A stretch of DNA of 64,000 nucleotides from Streptomyces sp. Go-475 (GCF_003330845.1 NZ_CP026121.1:7917501-7981500), one strand, 5' to 3'. Positions 41,565-51,196 are shown, numbered from the stretch's first letter. Translations and numbers: made by a program. Notes: generated by a model from the sequence alone, not told the origin.

Positions 41565-41981
41565 GGCTGGAGGCCGGCGGCCGCGTGCGCCATCGAGCAG
41601 ACCGCCGCCGAACACGTCATCACCGAGGTCGGCGCCGGATCGGGCCTGTAGGGGCCGGGGCTGTTCGACTTCTACCGATGCTTTCGTCCCCGGCCCGCCG
41701 CCTACTTCGTCATGTCCGTCGTACGCTGCCCGACTGCCCGGATCGCCACCGTGCCTCAAGGCCTGTTTACGAACCCGAGGGAGGGCGCGGGAGAAGTCCA
41801 GACTCCGGTCCTGGGCAGCGCAGCGCGGCGCACGGACTGCGGCTGGTGGGAGCACGTGTGGTTCCGCCACGCCAAGGCGGGCGAACTGTGTGAACGCGTC
41901 AACACCCTCCACCTGGTGTCGGGCGCCGACATCGTCGAGCAGATCCCGACCTACCGCGGCGAAGGCCACGCCTTCCTCTGA
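41565..41981 (+). pseudogene. C-terminal remnant of an amino-acid deaminase/D-threonine aldolase-like protein
   Basis: One frame encodes AIEQTAAEHVITEVGAGSGL, an in-frame TAG at 41649-41651, then GPGLFDFYRCFRPRPAAYFV and, to the end, WWEHVWFRHAKAGELCERVNT and PTYRGEGHAFL. This is the last third of a PLP-dependent, alanine-racemase-fold protein, the type usually named amino acid deaminase or D-serine/D-threonine aldolase. The PLP-lysine part is missing, and the TAG replaces what should be TAC (Tyr). The 5' end abuts the transposase remnant, so insertion followed by deletion is likely. Confidence 0.6.
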
Positions 41982-42041
41982 TTCCCTCCCCGGCCAGGCT
42001 TCCACAGCCATGCCTTTGCGCGGCCGGCACCGCGGGGGCGG

Positions 42042-42402
42042 ATGCCGGCCACGGGCCGACCGTCCCCGTCCCGCGCAGGGGCCACGCTGTTCGGCCTGGT
42101 GTGGTTCGCGTACTGGACGGCCAGTCTCGCCCCCCTCCAACTGCTGCTCCCGCAGCAACTGGAGGCGATCGATCCGGCATCGAAGGTGCACGACTTCGCC
42201 GTCGTCAACGCCGTTTCCGGGCTCGTCGCACTGCTCGCCCTGCCGGTCTGCGGCGCGCTGTGCGACCGCTCCCGCAGCCGCTTCGGCCGCAGGAGACTCT
42301 GGGTCACGGCCGGTTCCCTGTCGCTCGCCCTGGGGCTGGCCGTGACCGCACAACAGACAACCGTCGGGGGAGTGACCGCAGCCTGGGCAGCCAGCATGCT
42401 CG
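42042..42402 (+). pseudogene. Truncated MFS transporter, N-terminal third only
   Basis: From ATG 42042 the frame encodes an intact-looking MFS start. Helix 1 is LFGLVWFAYWTASLAPLQLL, the next is VVNAVSGLVALLALPVCGAL, the loop motif is CDRSRSRFGRRRLW, and helix 3 follows to TAAWAASMLG. After that the frame reads unrelated sequence (RRCRFHWWGG) with no further helices. A full transporter needs about 12. It lies next to a LacI regulator and a beta-galactosidase, so it may have been the sugar permease of that locus. Confidence 0.65.
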
Positions 42403-42793
42403 GCGTGCTTCGCCGCTGCCGGTTCCACTGGTGGGGTGGCACCTCACCGACGCCGATTCCGTGGCTCGCGGCAGCGGTACGGACGGGTGCGACCGCCGTG
42501 CGCGAGGCCGCGAACGGCGGGATGCTTCCTCGTGCCGTCCCACGCGGCCCGGCGACCGGATACCTGGTCGAGAGGAAGGGCGCATCGACGCTCGCAGGAC
42601 GGGGGCCGCGGGAACGGCGGCTTCAGAACCGGCCGGAGTTTCCTGGACGCATCCGCACCGGCTCCGCCCCGCATCCTCAAGCGGTCCCTCCGCGGACGTC
42701 TGCGAAGAGGCTGCGGGCGGCGTCTCTCACCGGTCCCCGCCTGAGGTGCCAGAATGGCGGGGGGAGCATGCGTGGGGAGGAGGAAGGGAGACC
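42403..42793. other. Anonymous stretch between MFS remnant and LacI gene
   Basis: No recognisable coding sequence on either strand. It must contain the LacI promoter near its right end. Its left boundary is the point where similarity to the MFS transporter stops abruptly, so it is probably a recombination junction. Confidence 0.5.
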
Positions 42794-43843
42794 GTGCCGG
42801 ACAACCGAGCGGGAAGACCTTCGAAGGAAGAGCAGGGCGACAGCGGCGAGGGACCCCCATCGGTGACGATCGCGTACATCGCCGAGTCCGCAGGCGTCTC
42901 GGTGCCCACGGTGTCGAAGGTGCTCAACGGCCGGTCCGGGGTGTCGGAGGAGACCCGGGCCCGCGTCGAGCAGCTGATCCATCAGTACGGTTACCGAAAA
43001 CCCCCCAAGAACCGCAGCAACCTCGTGGAACTAGTCTTCCGCGAACTGGAGAGCATGTGGGCCGTGGAGATCATCCGCGGCGTCGAGCGCGTGGCCCGCA
43101 GGAGCGGGGTCGGCGTGCTGGTGTCGGAGTTCGGGCTCCATGACACGGCGGCCAGGACCATCGGCGACACGGTCGGACGGCGCCCCCGGTGCGTCCTGTC
43201 GGTGGCGCAGCTCTCCGAAACGGAGCGGGAACAGCTGGCGGAGAAGGGGATCCCGTTCGTCGTCTTCGACCCCATCGACGAGTTGCCTGACGACGTTCCG
43301 TTCGTCGGTGCCACGAACTGGCGAGGCGGTCAGGCGGCGACCCGGCATCTGACCGCACTGGGGCATCGACGCATCGCCATGATCACCGGACCGGACCACC
43401 CCTTCTGCCGTGCCCGGCTGTCCGGCTATGTCTCCGCCCTCGTGGAAGCCGGCTTGCCCATGGAACCCGACCTCGTGGTGAAGACCCTGCTCACGCGCGA
43501 GCACGGGTACGCCGCGGCGCGGGAGCTGCTGTCCCGCCCCGATCGCCCCACCGCTGTGTTCACGGCGAACGACATGCAGGCGCTCGGTGTCTACCAGGCC
43601 GCGCGGGAGCTGGGTCTGCGCATACCGCACGATCTCAGTGTGGTGGGCTTCGACGACGTGCCGGTGGTGGCCTGGATGGATCCGCCCCTGACCACTGTCC
43701 ATCAGCCCCTGACCGAGATGGCGGTGGCCGCCACCGAGCTGGCCCTGGCGCTCGGCCGTGGTGAGGACGTGTCGCAGCTCGGACTGGAGATCGCGACCAC
43801 CCTCACCGTCCGGGAGAGCACCGCCCCGCCGAAGGAGGAGTGA
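42794..43843 (+). CDS. LacI-family transcriptional regulator (sugar-responsive)
   Basis: A 349-residue LacI regulator. After a 22-residue polar leader the helix-turn-helix reads SVTIAYIAESAGVSVPTVSK followed by VLNGRSGVSEETRARVEQL. The effector domain includes VELVFRELESMWAVEIIRGV near 80, a typical VFTANDMQALGVYQAARELG near 252 and VVGFDDVPVVAWMDPPLTTV near 285. GTG 42794 is chosen with GGGAG just upstream. It converges on the beta-galactosidase gene, 123 bases apart. It is the natural candidate to repress that gene, with a galactoside as inducer; this is inference. Confidence 0.93.
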   Translation: MPDNRAGRPSKEEQGDSGEGPPSVTIAYIAESAGVSVPTVSKVLNGRSGVSEETRARVEQLIHQYGYRKPPKNRSNLVELVFRELESMWAVEIIRGVERVARRSGVGVLVSEFGLHDTAARTIGDTVGRRPRCVLSVAQLSETEREQLAEKGIPFVVFDPIDELPDDVPFVGATNWRGGQAATRHLTALGHRRIAMITGPDHPFCRARLSGYVSALVEAGLPMEPDLVVKTLLTREHGYAAARELLSRPDRPTAVFTANDMQALGVYQAARELGLRIPHDLSVVGFDDVPVVAWMDPPLTTVHQPLTEMAVAATELALALGRGEDVSQLGLEIATTLTVRESTAPPKEE

Positions 43844-43966
43844 GGACGGACGCCGAGGGCCGGATGGAAGCCGGTACCGCCTGGTCGGCCGCCCGGGCGG
43901 CCCGGCGCTGAGAGAGTCCCTCTGCGTCCTGCCTCCCGGGTGAGCCGCCGGACGGCAGCTCGGACG

Positions 43967-45952
43967 TCACGGCCGGCGCAGTACCACGCAGCTGCCGGGC
44001 GGGACTTCATGCGCGAGGGCACCGGTGAGCAGGTCGTGGGCGGGGTCCGGAAGGGGCACCGCGTCGGCGCGGTGGTTGATCAGGAAGTGCCAGCGGCGGC
44101 CGTCGGCGGCGTGCCGGGTGACGGCCTCGACACCGGGCGGCTGACCTGGCAGTTCCGGCTCGACGCCGGTCTCCTTCAGCAGCCGGCCGATCAGGGAGCC
44201 GTAGTCGGCGTCATCCAGGCGGGTGGAGAGGTACCAGCCCTGTCCGGTGCCGAAGCGGTGCCGGGTCAGTGCCGGGGTGCCCGTGAGCATGCCGTGGGTG
44301 TAGGCGGCGAGCGTCTGCGCTCCCTCGCAGCGCAGGGACTCGCTCCACACCGTGCCGGACGATCCGTCCGACAGGGTGATCCGCTCGTCCGTCCGCAGCG
44401 GACGGTACTCCTCGACGCGGATGCCCAGTGCCTCGCGCAACGGTCCGGCGGGATAGCCGCCGAGCCGGGCGTGCATGCGGTCGTCGACGTATCCGCTCGC
44501 GTGCTGGACGAGGAGCGTCCCGCCGCCGGCGACATAACGGCGCAGGTTCTCCGCGCCCGCGTCGGACAGCAGGAACAGGGCCGGGGCGATGACGAGCCGG
44601 TAGCGGCTCAACTCGTGTTCGGGGTGGGCGAAGTCGACGGTGGCGTGCGCGTCCCACAGCGCACGGTGCGCCCGGACGAGCGACGCGTGGTAGTCCAGGT
44701 GGGAGGAGGGCAGACCGTCCACGCCGAGCGCCCACCAGGCGTCCGGGTCGTCGAGCACGGCCACGGACGCGGTGACGGTCGATCCCGCCAGTTCGCCCAG
44801 CCGGGCGACTGCTTCACCGGTCTGCGTGACCTCGCGGAAGATACGGCTGTCGGGGCCCGCGTGCGGGACCATCGCCGAGTGCCAGGTCTCGGCGCCGGCC
44901 CGGGACTGCCGCCACTGGAAGAACAGGGCGCCCTCGGAACCGCGGGCGATGTGGCCGAGGGTGTGGCGCAGGATCTCGCCGGGCTCCTTGGCGAGGATCT
45001 GGTCGCCGTCGTACACGGTGCTGGTGCCCTGTTCCATCAGCAGCCAGGGGCGTCTGCCGGCCAGGGAGCGGGTGCGGTCGGCGTGGAAGGCGGCGTCGGC
45101 GGCGGCGTCCAGGCCGGGGGCGCTCGGATACTGGTCGGAGGTGACCACGTCGAGTTCGCGGGCGAAGGCCCATAAGTCCACGTTCTGGTAGGCGGGGAGC
45201 ATCAGGTTGGTCGTCACGGGCCGGTCGCTGTGGGCGCGGATCGCGTCGCGCTGTTCGCGGTAGGCGGCGATGATCTGGTCGGACCAGAAGCGGTGGAAGT
45301 CCAGTGCCTGGCCGGGGTTCTTGTGCCATTGCGTGGCGCGCGGCGGCAGCACCTGTTCCCATGAGGTGTAGCGCTGGCTCCAGAAGGCCGTCCCCCAGGC
45401 CTCGTTGAGGGCCTCGAGTGAGCCGTGGCGGGCGCGTAGCCACCCCCGGAAGGCTGCGGCCGTGTGGTCGCACCAGCAGAGCGTGCCGTACTCGTTGTGG
45501 ACGTGCCACAGCGCGAGGGCGGGGTGGTCGCCGTACCGTTCGGCCAGCGCGGAGGCGATGCGGCGGGCCGCGCTGCGGTAGGCGGGAGCGGTGAGGCAGT
45601 ACGTGTCGCGGCTGCCGTGGATGAGACGGGTGCCGTCCGGGGCGACCGGCAGCGCGTCGGGGTGGGCCAGGGTGAACCACGGCGGCGGGGAGGCAGTCGG
45701 GGTGGCCAGGTCGACGGCCACGCCGCCTGCGTGCAGGCGTTCGATGTGGGCGTCGAGCCAGGAGAAGTCGTAGCGTCCCTCCTCCGGTTCGAGCAGGGCC
45801 CAGGAGAAGACTCCGAGCGTGGCCAGGTTGACCCTGGCCCGGCGCATGAGTGCGTCGTCCTCCTTCCAGACCGGCTCGTCCCACTGTTCGGGGTTGTAGT
45901 CGCCGCCGAAGGCGAGGCCGCCCAGGCGGTCGGTGACACTGCGTGCCGTCAT
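43967..45952 (-). CDS. GH42 beta-galactosidase
   Basis: A 661-residue family 42 glycoside hydrolase. The TIM barrel begins with LAFGGDYNPEQWDE at residues 13-26. The acid/base Glu 154 lies in WHVHNEYGTLCWCD and the nucleophile Glu 307 in RPWLLMEQGTSTV. The trimerisation (glutamine-amidotransferase-like) domain follows from about residue 385 and a small beta domain ends the protein, the usual length for the family. No signal peptide is present, so it should hydrolyse imported oligosaccharides in the cytoplasm. GAGGAAG precedes ATG 45952. A short repeat, CTGAC-5-GTCAG, at 45991-46005 could be an operator for the neighbouring LacI. Confidence 0.94.
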   Translation of the reverse strand: MTARSVTDRLGGLAFGGDYNPEQWDEPVWKEDDALMRRARVNLATLGVFSWALLEPEEGRYDFSWLDAHIERLHAGGVAVDLATPTASPPPWFTLAHPDALPVAPDGTRLIHGSRDTYCLTAPAYRSAARRIASALAERYGDHPALALWHVHNEYGTLCWCDHTAAAFRGWLRARHGSLEALNEAWGTAFWSQRYTSWEQVLPPRATQWHKNPGQALDFHRFWSDQIIAAYREQRDAIRAHSDRPVTTNLMLPAYQNVDLWAFARELDVVTSDQYPSAPGLDAAADAAFHADRTRSLAGRRPWLLMEQGTSTVYDGDQILAKEPGEILRHTLGHIARGSEGALFFQWRQSRAGAETWHSAMVPHAGPDSRIFREVTQTGEAVARLGELAGSTVTASVAVLDDPDAWWALGVDGLPSSHLDYHASLVRAHRALWDAHATVDFAHPEHELSRYRLVIAPALFLLSDAGAENLRRYVAGGGTLLVQHASGYVDDRMHARLGGYPAGPLREALGIRVEEYRPLRTDERITLSDGSSGTVWSESLRCEGAQTLAAYTHGMLTGTPALTRHRFGTGQGWYLSTRLDDADYGSLIGRLLKETGVEPELPGQPPGVEAVTRHAADGRRWHFLINHRADAVPLPDPAHDLLTGALAHEVPPGSCVVLRRP

Positions 45953-46227
45953 GTCGCTTCCTCGGAGAAGGGGAGTCGGACGGTGATGCACTGACGCTCT
46001 GTCAGACATGGATCCGGACGGGACCTGCTGCCCCCAGATACCTCGCCTCGCAGCACGGCTGTCAAACGGCCGACCACCAGGGCCACCGCATGCGGTCCAG
46101 GTCCTTCGGTCCTCCGGTACCCTCACGGGCTTCCGGGAAGGTGCCGGACGCCTGTCCGGCCAACTAGGCGTCAGCGGCTGAGGGCCGCGGAGAATCCGTC
46201 ACCGCAGCCGCCCACGCGTCTCGGGGA

Positions 46228-47063
46228 TCAGAGCGCCGCGAAGGTCCACAGCAGGTTGGTGCTGCTGCCGTAGGTCCACTGCTTGAGGTTGGACCCGGAG
46301 GCGACGTTGCCGCCGCTGTCCAGGGCGAGGCCGTTGGTGACGTTGCCGGTAGCCCTGAGGTCGGGGTTGTCGGCGGTGAAGGTCAAGGAGGTGCCGGCGA
46401 GGTTGTCTCCGTAGCACCAGCTGCTGCTGGAGATGCTGTCGTCGGTTGGCCAGTACGGGTTGGTGATGTCGGCCGGGCCGCCGCGCTCGGAGTCGAAGAC
46501 CTCGCCCTTGCCGTGCATGCCGTCCTTGTACGTGGCGACGAACTCACGGCCCCAGCTGCCCGCCTGGTTGGGAAGTTCAGGAGCTGCTGCTCGTCGACGG
46601 CGTCCAGGTTGAAGTCCTGCCACAGGATGTCGGGCTGGCCGCGGTCGATGACCTCCTTGAGCTTGTCGAACCAGAGCTGGTTCTCCGCGGCCGGGCCCAG
46701 CTGCCCGTAGCGCTTCTTGAGGCTGGGGTCCGTCTGGGCGGGGGCGTACTCGTAGAAGCCGGTGAAGTTGTACGCGTCGTGCATGGCCACCAGCAGCTTG
46801 AGGCCCGGGCCCTTCTTCACCGAGTTCCACTCGTGGACCTGGCTGTCCCACATGGAGAAGCCGTCACGATGCTCGGCGACCGGGCCGGCGAACCTGGCGC
46901 CGGCGTCGACGAACAGCTGCACCCACTCGTCCGGGTCGAACTTCCCGCCGACCGACTTCAGCTTCGGCGCGAACTTCACGAAGTTGCCCGCCAGGTCCTG
47001 GGCGTCGGTGAAATTGTGGTATGGCCACGCCGACGGCTGGCCGTAGGCCGCGATGTTCCCCAT
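46228..47063 (-). pseudogene. Decayed GH29 alpha-L-fucosidase with a RICIN tail
   Basis: From 47063 leftward one frame carries MGNIAAYGQPSAWPYHNF, then DEWVQLFVDAGARFAGPVAE and the nucleophile region PDILWQDFNLDAVDEQQLLNF, recognisable as the middle of a GH29 domain. At about 46577 it shifts frame to NQAGSWGREFVATYKDG, EVFDSERGGPADITNPYW and TDDSISSSSWCY. The remaining catalytic part is deleted; what follows (TNGLALDSGGNVASGSNLKQW) is the end of a RICIN lectin domain. There is no signal peptide. Three lesions are needed to explain it, so it is a true pseudogene. Confidence 0.75.
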
Positions 47064-47435
47064 CGCCGCTACTTCTGCAAGTCCGAGGTCCTGGACGCGA
47101 TCGCCGCACTGGGCCCTCGACCACGGCTTCGAGAACGTGGCCACCGGCACCAACGCGGACGACGCCCTGTATCCGCACCGACCGGGCATCCGCGCCGGAC
47201 GCGAGCGAGGCGTCCACACCCCGCTCCTGGACACCGGCCTGAGCAAAGCCGACGTACGCCGCCTCAGTCGGCACTGGTCGCTGCCGACGTGGAACAAGCC
47301 CGCCACACCGTGCCTGGCCAGCCGCATCCGCTACGGCATCGAGGTCACCCCGCACCGCCTGACCCGCATCGATCGCGCCGAGTCCGCGCTGCGCGCGCCC
47401 GACGGCGAGGGTGAGGCCGAGGTCGGCGTGGAACC
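47060..47435 (+). pseudogene. larE: LarE-like (sacrificial sulfur transferase) fragment
   Basis: Starting at the junction with the fucosidase remnant, one frame reads YFCKSEVLDAIAAL. After a one-base insertion near 47112 the other reads ALDHGFENVATGTNADD, then PGIRAGRERGVHTPLLDTGL and PATPCLASRIRYGIEVTPHR. These match the C-terminal half of LarE, which makes the nickel-pincer cofactor of lactate racemase. The N-terminal PP-loop ATPase part is missing and the C-terminus degenerates after about 47390, so it cannot be functional. No other lar gene is in view. Confidence 0.65.
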
Positions 47436-47564
47436 CTGCCTGCCCGCTCCGAAGCCATGATCCACCTCGCCATGACCGACCTGATGGCCCGCCGCCTCAC
47501 CGGCGAGGCCACCATCTCCTGGCGCGACCCGACACCCAGGGATCAAACGCCAATCACGGGATGA
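47436..47564 (+). pseudogene. Possible IS-element transposase C-terminal fragment
   Basis: A 42-codon frame, open from about 47436 to the TGA at 47562, ends with SEAMIHLAMTDLMARRLTGE and then TISWRD. It resembles the last residues of Streptomyces IS5-type transposases. No upstream transposase sequence or inverted repeat was found. The following 284 bases, to the MMPL start, hold an inverted repeat CACTCG-7-CGAGTG (47682-47700) followed by an AT-richer stretch that is likely the MMPL promoter. Confidence 0.35.
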
Positions 47565-47848
47565 AACACCGGGAGAAAACGACTTCTAAGGCATCGCCGT
47601 CCTTGCTCCGGGCGCTGGTCATGCATCGCTCCGTTGGGCGGTGAGCGGGTGAAGTGAACCATGTCGTGCAAGTGACTTGTGCACTCGACTTGAGCGAGTG
47701 ATAAAGTCAATCGCACGGAGCGGTCGTGCGGCGCTGCACTGCCCTCCATTGCCTCAACCGCGCGGCTGTGTGAGCCGAGCCACCCACTGCTCGTCCGGCG
47801 TCCGTGTCCAGGCGTCCGGAATTCCTTCACCGACTTCGGGAGTTCGTC

Positions 47849-50074
47849 ATGGCTGTCCTGCTCCACCGGCTGGGCCGAAGTGCCTACCGCCATCGCAAGC
47901 TGGTGCTCGGCATCTGGCTCGCGGTCCTGGCCGCGCTCATCACCTGCGTGGGTGTCTTCGGCGGCAAGCTCGACGACCGCTTCACCGTGCCGGGGACCGA
48001 GTCGCAGCGCGCACTGGACACGCTCGGCAGGACGCTGCCCGAGGCGTCAGGAGCCGCCGCCCAGATCGTCTTCACCGCCCCCGAGGGCCACCGCGTCACC
48101 GAGGCCCCCTATACGGCGGCCATCGCCGGAGCCGAGGCGGCGTCCGCGAAGGTGCCCCAAGTCAGCGCCGTCATAGGCCCGACCACCTCCGGCGCCGTCT
48201 CGGCCGACCGGACCACCGCGATCGTGCAGGTGCAGTACTCGGTGCAGCAGCCCGAGGTGCGCGCCTCATCCCTGGACGCCCTCGAGCAGGTGGCCAAGGC
48301 GGCCGAGAAGAAGGGCCTCAAGACCTTTGTGGGCGGCAGCGTCTACGGCAGCAAGGGCGTCCACATCGGCCCGTCGGAGATCATCGGCGTCGGCGTCGCC
48401 CTGCTCGTTCTCGTCGTCACGTTTGGTTCCCTGCTCGCCGCGGGCATGTCGCTGCTGTCCGCCCTGCTGGGTGTGGCGGTGGGACTGACCGGGCTGCTGG
48501 CCCTCGCCCCAGCGGTCAGTATCTCCTCCACGGCCGTCACGCTCGCGCTGATGCTCGGTCTGGCCGTGGGCATCGACTACGTCCTGTTCATCCTCTCCCG
48601 CCACCGCCAGCAACTCGCCCGCGGAACCGACCCGCAGGAGTCCATCGCGTTGGCCAACGGCACCGCGGGCGGCGCAGTCGTCTTCGCCGGCAGCACCGTG
48701 ATCATCGCTCTCGCCGCACTCAGTGTCATCGGTATCCCGTTCCTGACCACGATGGGCCTCGGCGCCGCCGGCGCCGTACTCGTCGCCGTCCTGGCCGCGA
48801 TCACGCTGCTTCCGGCTCTCGCCGGATTCCTCGGCGCCCGGCTGACCCCCAAGCCCGGCAGCAAGGCGGCCCGGCGGGCCGTCGACTCCGGCGAATCCGC
48901 GGGAAGGGCCGCTTTGGGCGCCCGCTGGGTGAAGTCGGTCGTCGCCAAGCCCCTGCTGACCGTTCTGGCCGTCGCGGGCATCCTGGTGGCGCTCGCGCTC
49001 CCGGCGGCGGACCTGCGTCTCGCCCTGCCGGACAACGGCTCGGCCCCGGTGAGTTCCACCGAGCGCAAGGCATACGACGTGGTCGGCGACAAGTTCGGCC
49101 CCGGCTTCAACGGTCCGCTCCTGGTGCTGACCGAGGTCGACGACGGGTCCGGTGCGCAGGCGGGTACTCAGGCCGCGCAGCAGCTGCGGGACCTCAAGGG
49201 TGTCAAGGCAGTGCTGCCCCCCGTGCCCACACGTGACCCCGCGCAGACCGTCATCCAGGTCATCCCCGAGACCGGCCCCGACAGCGCCCGCACCGGCCGC
49301 CTCGTCCGCGACATACGGGCCGCGGCCCCGGACATCCGCGAGACGACCGGAGCGAGGGTCGCGGTCACCGGAACCACCGCCGTCAACATCGACGTCTCCA
49401 ACCGGCTCAGCGACTCCCTGCTGCCGTTCATGGCGATCGTCGTCGGCCTGAGCCTCATCCTGCTGACCATGGTGTTCCGCTCGCTGCTGATCCCGCTCAA
49501 GGCCGCCGTCGGATTCCTGCTGTCGGTCGGCGCCGCGCTCGGCATGGTCGTCGCTCTGTTCCAGTGGGGCTGGCTGGCGGACGCCTTCGGCTTGTCCCAC
49601 ACCGGTCCCGTCGTCAGCTTCCTGCCGATCATCCTCATCGGCGTGCTGTTCGGACTCGCCATGGACTACGAGGTGTTCCTCGTCTCCGGGATGCGGGAGG
49701 AGTGGGTACACACCGGCGTGGCCCGCCGCTCGGTGATCGACGGCGCGCGGCACAGCGTACGGGTCGTCACCGCGGCCGCCCTGATCATGTTCACCGTCTT
49801 CGCCGGGTTCTTTCCCCTGGACGACGCCCTGATCAAGCCCATCGCCTTCGCGCTCGCCGTCGGCGTGGCCATCGACGCCTTCGCCGTCCGCATGACGCTG
49901 GTCCCCGCCGTCCTCGCCCTCGCCGGACGACACGCCTGGTGGCTGCCCGCCTGGCTCGGCCGAGTCCTGCCCGACCTCGACGTCGAGGGCACACGTCTGC
50001 AGAAGGCCGTATCGAAGCACAGCGAGCCGGCCTCGGGACCCGAGCTCGCCCCGGAACCCGAGCCGGTGTCCTGA
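47849..50074 (+). CDS. MMPL-family (RND superfamily) transporter
   Basis: A 741-residue membrane protein with the RND-type plan: helix 1 at about residues 15-37 (LVLGIWLAVLAALITCVGVF), a large extracytoplasmic loop, five helices from about 180 to 330, a second large loop, and a last block of five from about 530. The paired GIDYVLFILSRHRQQ and AMDYEVFLVSGMREEW motifs hold the transmembrane Asp-Tyr residues used for proton coupling. MMPL proteins export lipids, pigments or other hydrophobic products. ATG 47849 with GGGAG is preferred to an in-frame ATG at 47804. The C-terminal tail is Pro/Glu-rich. A strong terminator follows. Confidence 0.93.
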   Translation: MAVLLHRLGRSAYRHRKLVLGIWLAVLAALITCVGVFGGKLDDRFTVPGTESQRALDTLGRTLPEASGAAAQIVFTAPEGHRVTEAPYTAAIAGAEAASAKVPQVSAVIGPTTSGAVSADRTTAIVQVQYSVQQPEVRASSLDALEQVAKAAEKKGLKTFVGGSVYGSKGVHIGPSEIIGVGVALLVLVVTFGSLLAAGMSLLSALLGVAVGLTGLLALAPAVSISSTAVTLALMLGLAVGIDYVLFILSRHRQQLARGTDPQESIALANGTAGGAVVFAGSTVIIALAALSVIGIPFLTTMGLGAAGAVLVAVLAAITLLPALAGFLGARLTPKPGSKAARRAVDSGESAGRAALGARWVKSVVAKPLLTVLAVAGILVALALPAADLRLALPDNGSAPVSSTERKAYDVVGDKFGPGFNGPLLVLTEVDDGSGAQAGTQAAQQLRDLKGVKAVLPPVPTRDPAQTVIQVIPETGPDSARTGRLVRDIRAAAPDIRETTGARVAVTGTTAVNIDVSNRLSDSLLPFMAIVVGLSLILLTMVFRSLLIPLKAAVGFLLSVGAALGMVVALFQWGWLADAFGLSHTGPVVSFLPIILIGVLFGLAMDYEVFLVSGMREEWVHTGVARRSVIDGARHSVRVVTAAALIMFTVFAGFFPLDDALIKPIAFALAVGVAIDAFAVRMTLVPAVLALAGRHAWWLPAWLGRVLPDLDVEGTRLQKAVSKHSEPASGPELAPEPEPVS

Positions 50075-50097
50075 GGCGGGGCGTATCCCCGCCCCGT

Positions 50098-50128
50098 GGC
50101 GGCTGCACAGCGTCGCTGTGCAGCCGCC
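50098..50128. terminator. Intrinsic terminator between MMPL and expansin genes
   Basis: A perfect 14-base stem GGCGGCTGCACAGC (50098-50111) with GCTGTGCAGCCGCC (50115-50128) around a 3-base loop, 24 bases after the MMPL stop. It also faces the end of the convergent expansin-like gene at 50240. Confidence 0.88.
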
Positions 50129-50239
50129 CGGTACGCCGTGCGACGCGTGCGTCGTCGCGGTCCGGAAGTCGGCCGCTGGTGCGCGACCGTCGCCCATGCC
50201 ATCAGGACGTCGAGGGAACGTCGGTGGCTTGGGGCGGGC

Positions 50240-51196
50240 TCAGTGCCGGGCGAACTGGACCTGAGTAGGTTGGACGACGTTCGCCCGCACCGTGAGTCCG
50301 GTGATGGTCAGCCGTTCGCCGTAGATGTCGGTGATTCTGATCGCACCGCCGCACCCGCTGCCGTCGGCGGAGATGAAGTAGTTGTAGGCGGTGCGGGGCA
50401 GTTGCCGCCAGCCGCCCGCGGTGCGGACCTCCAGCCCGGTGACCGGGTTCCTGTGGTTGATCGCCTGGATGGCGCACCAGTGCTGGCTGGACCCGGTCTT
50501 GTACCTGATGGAGATCGGGCCGATCGTGCTCGGGCTGACCAGGCTCCAGGTGATGGGGAGTCGGCCGACCTTGAGGTCGGCGAGTTTGGCGAAGGCCTGT
50601 TCGCTGAGGTCGATCTGCCCGGGTGCGCAGGGCAGGGGGCATTCGTTGGTGATCCGTACCGTGACGGACTTGCCGTTGGCCGCCCGGACGAGCACGTACG
50701 CGCCGCACGCCCTGGACGTCTCGTAGTCGGTGGTGTTCATGGCCGCGATCATGAGGTCGGGGCTCGGGCCGAACAGGCAGGCGCCGTCTCCGACACCGGC
50801 CTTGTAGGCGGTGGCGACGCCCTGGTAGGTCGCGCCGGGCTTGATCCGTCCTGCTGACGGGGTCGTGGTCGACGCCTCTCGCGGGGGCTGGGGGGTGTCT
50901 TTGGGCGACGGCGTCGCGGTCGTCGTGGTCGCGGAAGCCTTCGGGCTGGGGGAACCGGTCGGGCGCGCCGTCGTGCTCGGGGTGCCTGCCTTGGTGGCTG
51001 GGGCGGTGGGGGCCTTCTTGTGGGGAGTGGCGAAGGGGGTAGCCGCGGCATGTCTTGCATCCGCGGTGCGGTCGGGCGAGGACTGCATGAGCAGGTAGGC
51101 GAGAACGCTCACGGTGGTCAGCGCCACCGTGGTGCCCAGGATGAGCCTGCGTCTGTGTCTGCGCTGCCGCGCGGCCTGCCTCGGTGTGTTCATCAT
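50240..51196 (-). CDS. Bacterial expansin (EXLX1/YoaJ-like), secreted or membrane-anchored
   Basis: A 318-residue extracellular protein. Residues 10-40 are a basic region followed by a hydrophobic segment (LILGTTVALTTVSVLAYLLM), a signal peptide or anchor. A Ser/Thr/Pro-rich linker of about 75 residues follows. From about residue 115 comes a double-psi beta-barrel like that of expansins: GVATAYKAGVGDGACLFGP, then VRITNECPLPCAPGQIDLS (the catalytic-like Asp region). The C-terminal CBM63-like domain includes GPISIRYKTGSSQHWCAIQ and aromatic residues for cellulose contact. Expansins loosen cell-wall or cellulose networks without hydrolysis. It sits among glycosidase genes, consistent with plant or fungal polymer use. 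Confidence 0.85.
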   Translation of the reverse strand: MMNTPRQAARQRRHRRRLILGTTVALTTVSVLAYLLMQSSPDRTADARHAAATPFATPHKKAPTAPATKAGTPSTTARPTGSPSPKASATTTTATPSPKDTPQPPREASTTTPSAGRIKPGATYQGVATAYKAGVGDGACLFGPSPDLMIAAMNTTDYETSRACGAYVLVRAANGKSVTVRITNECPLPCAPGQIDLSEQAFAKLADLKVGRLPITWSLVSPSTIGPISIRYKTGSSQHWCAIQAINHRNPVTGLEVRTAGGWRQLPRTAYNYFISADGSGCGGAIRITDIYGERLTITGLTVRANVVQPTQVQFARH

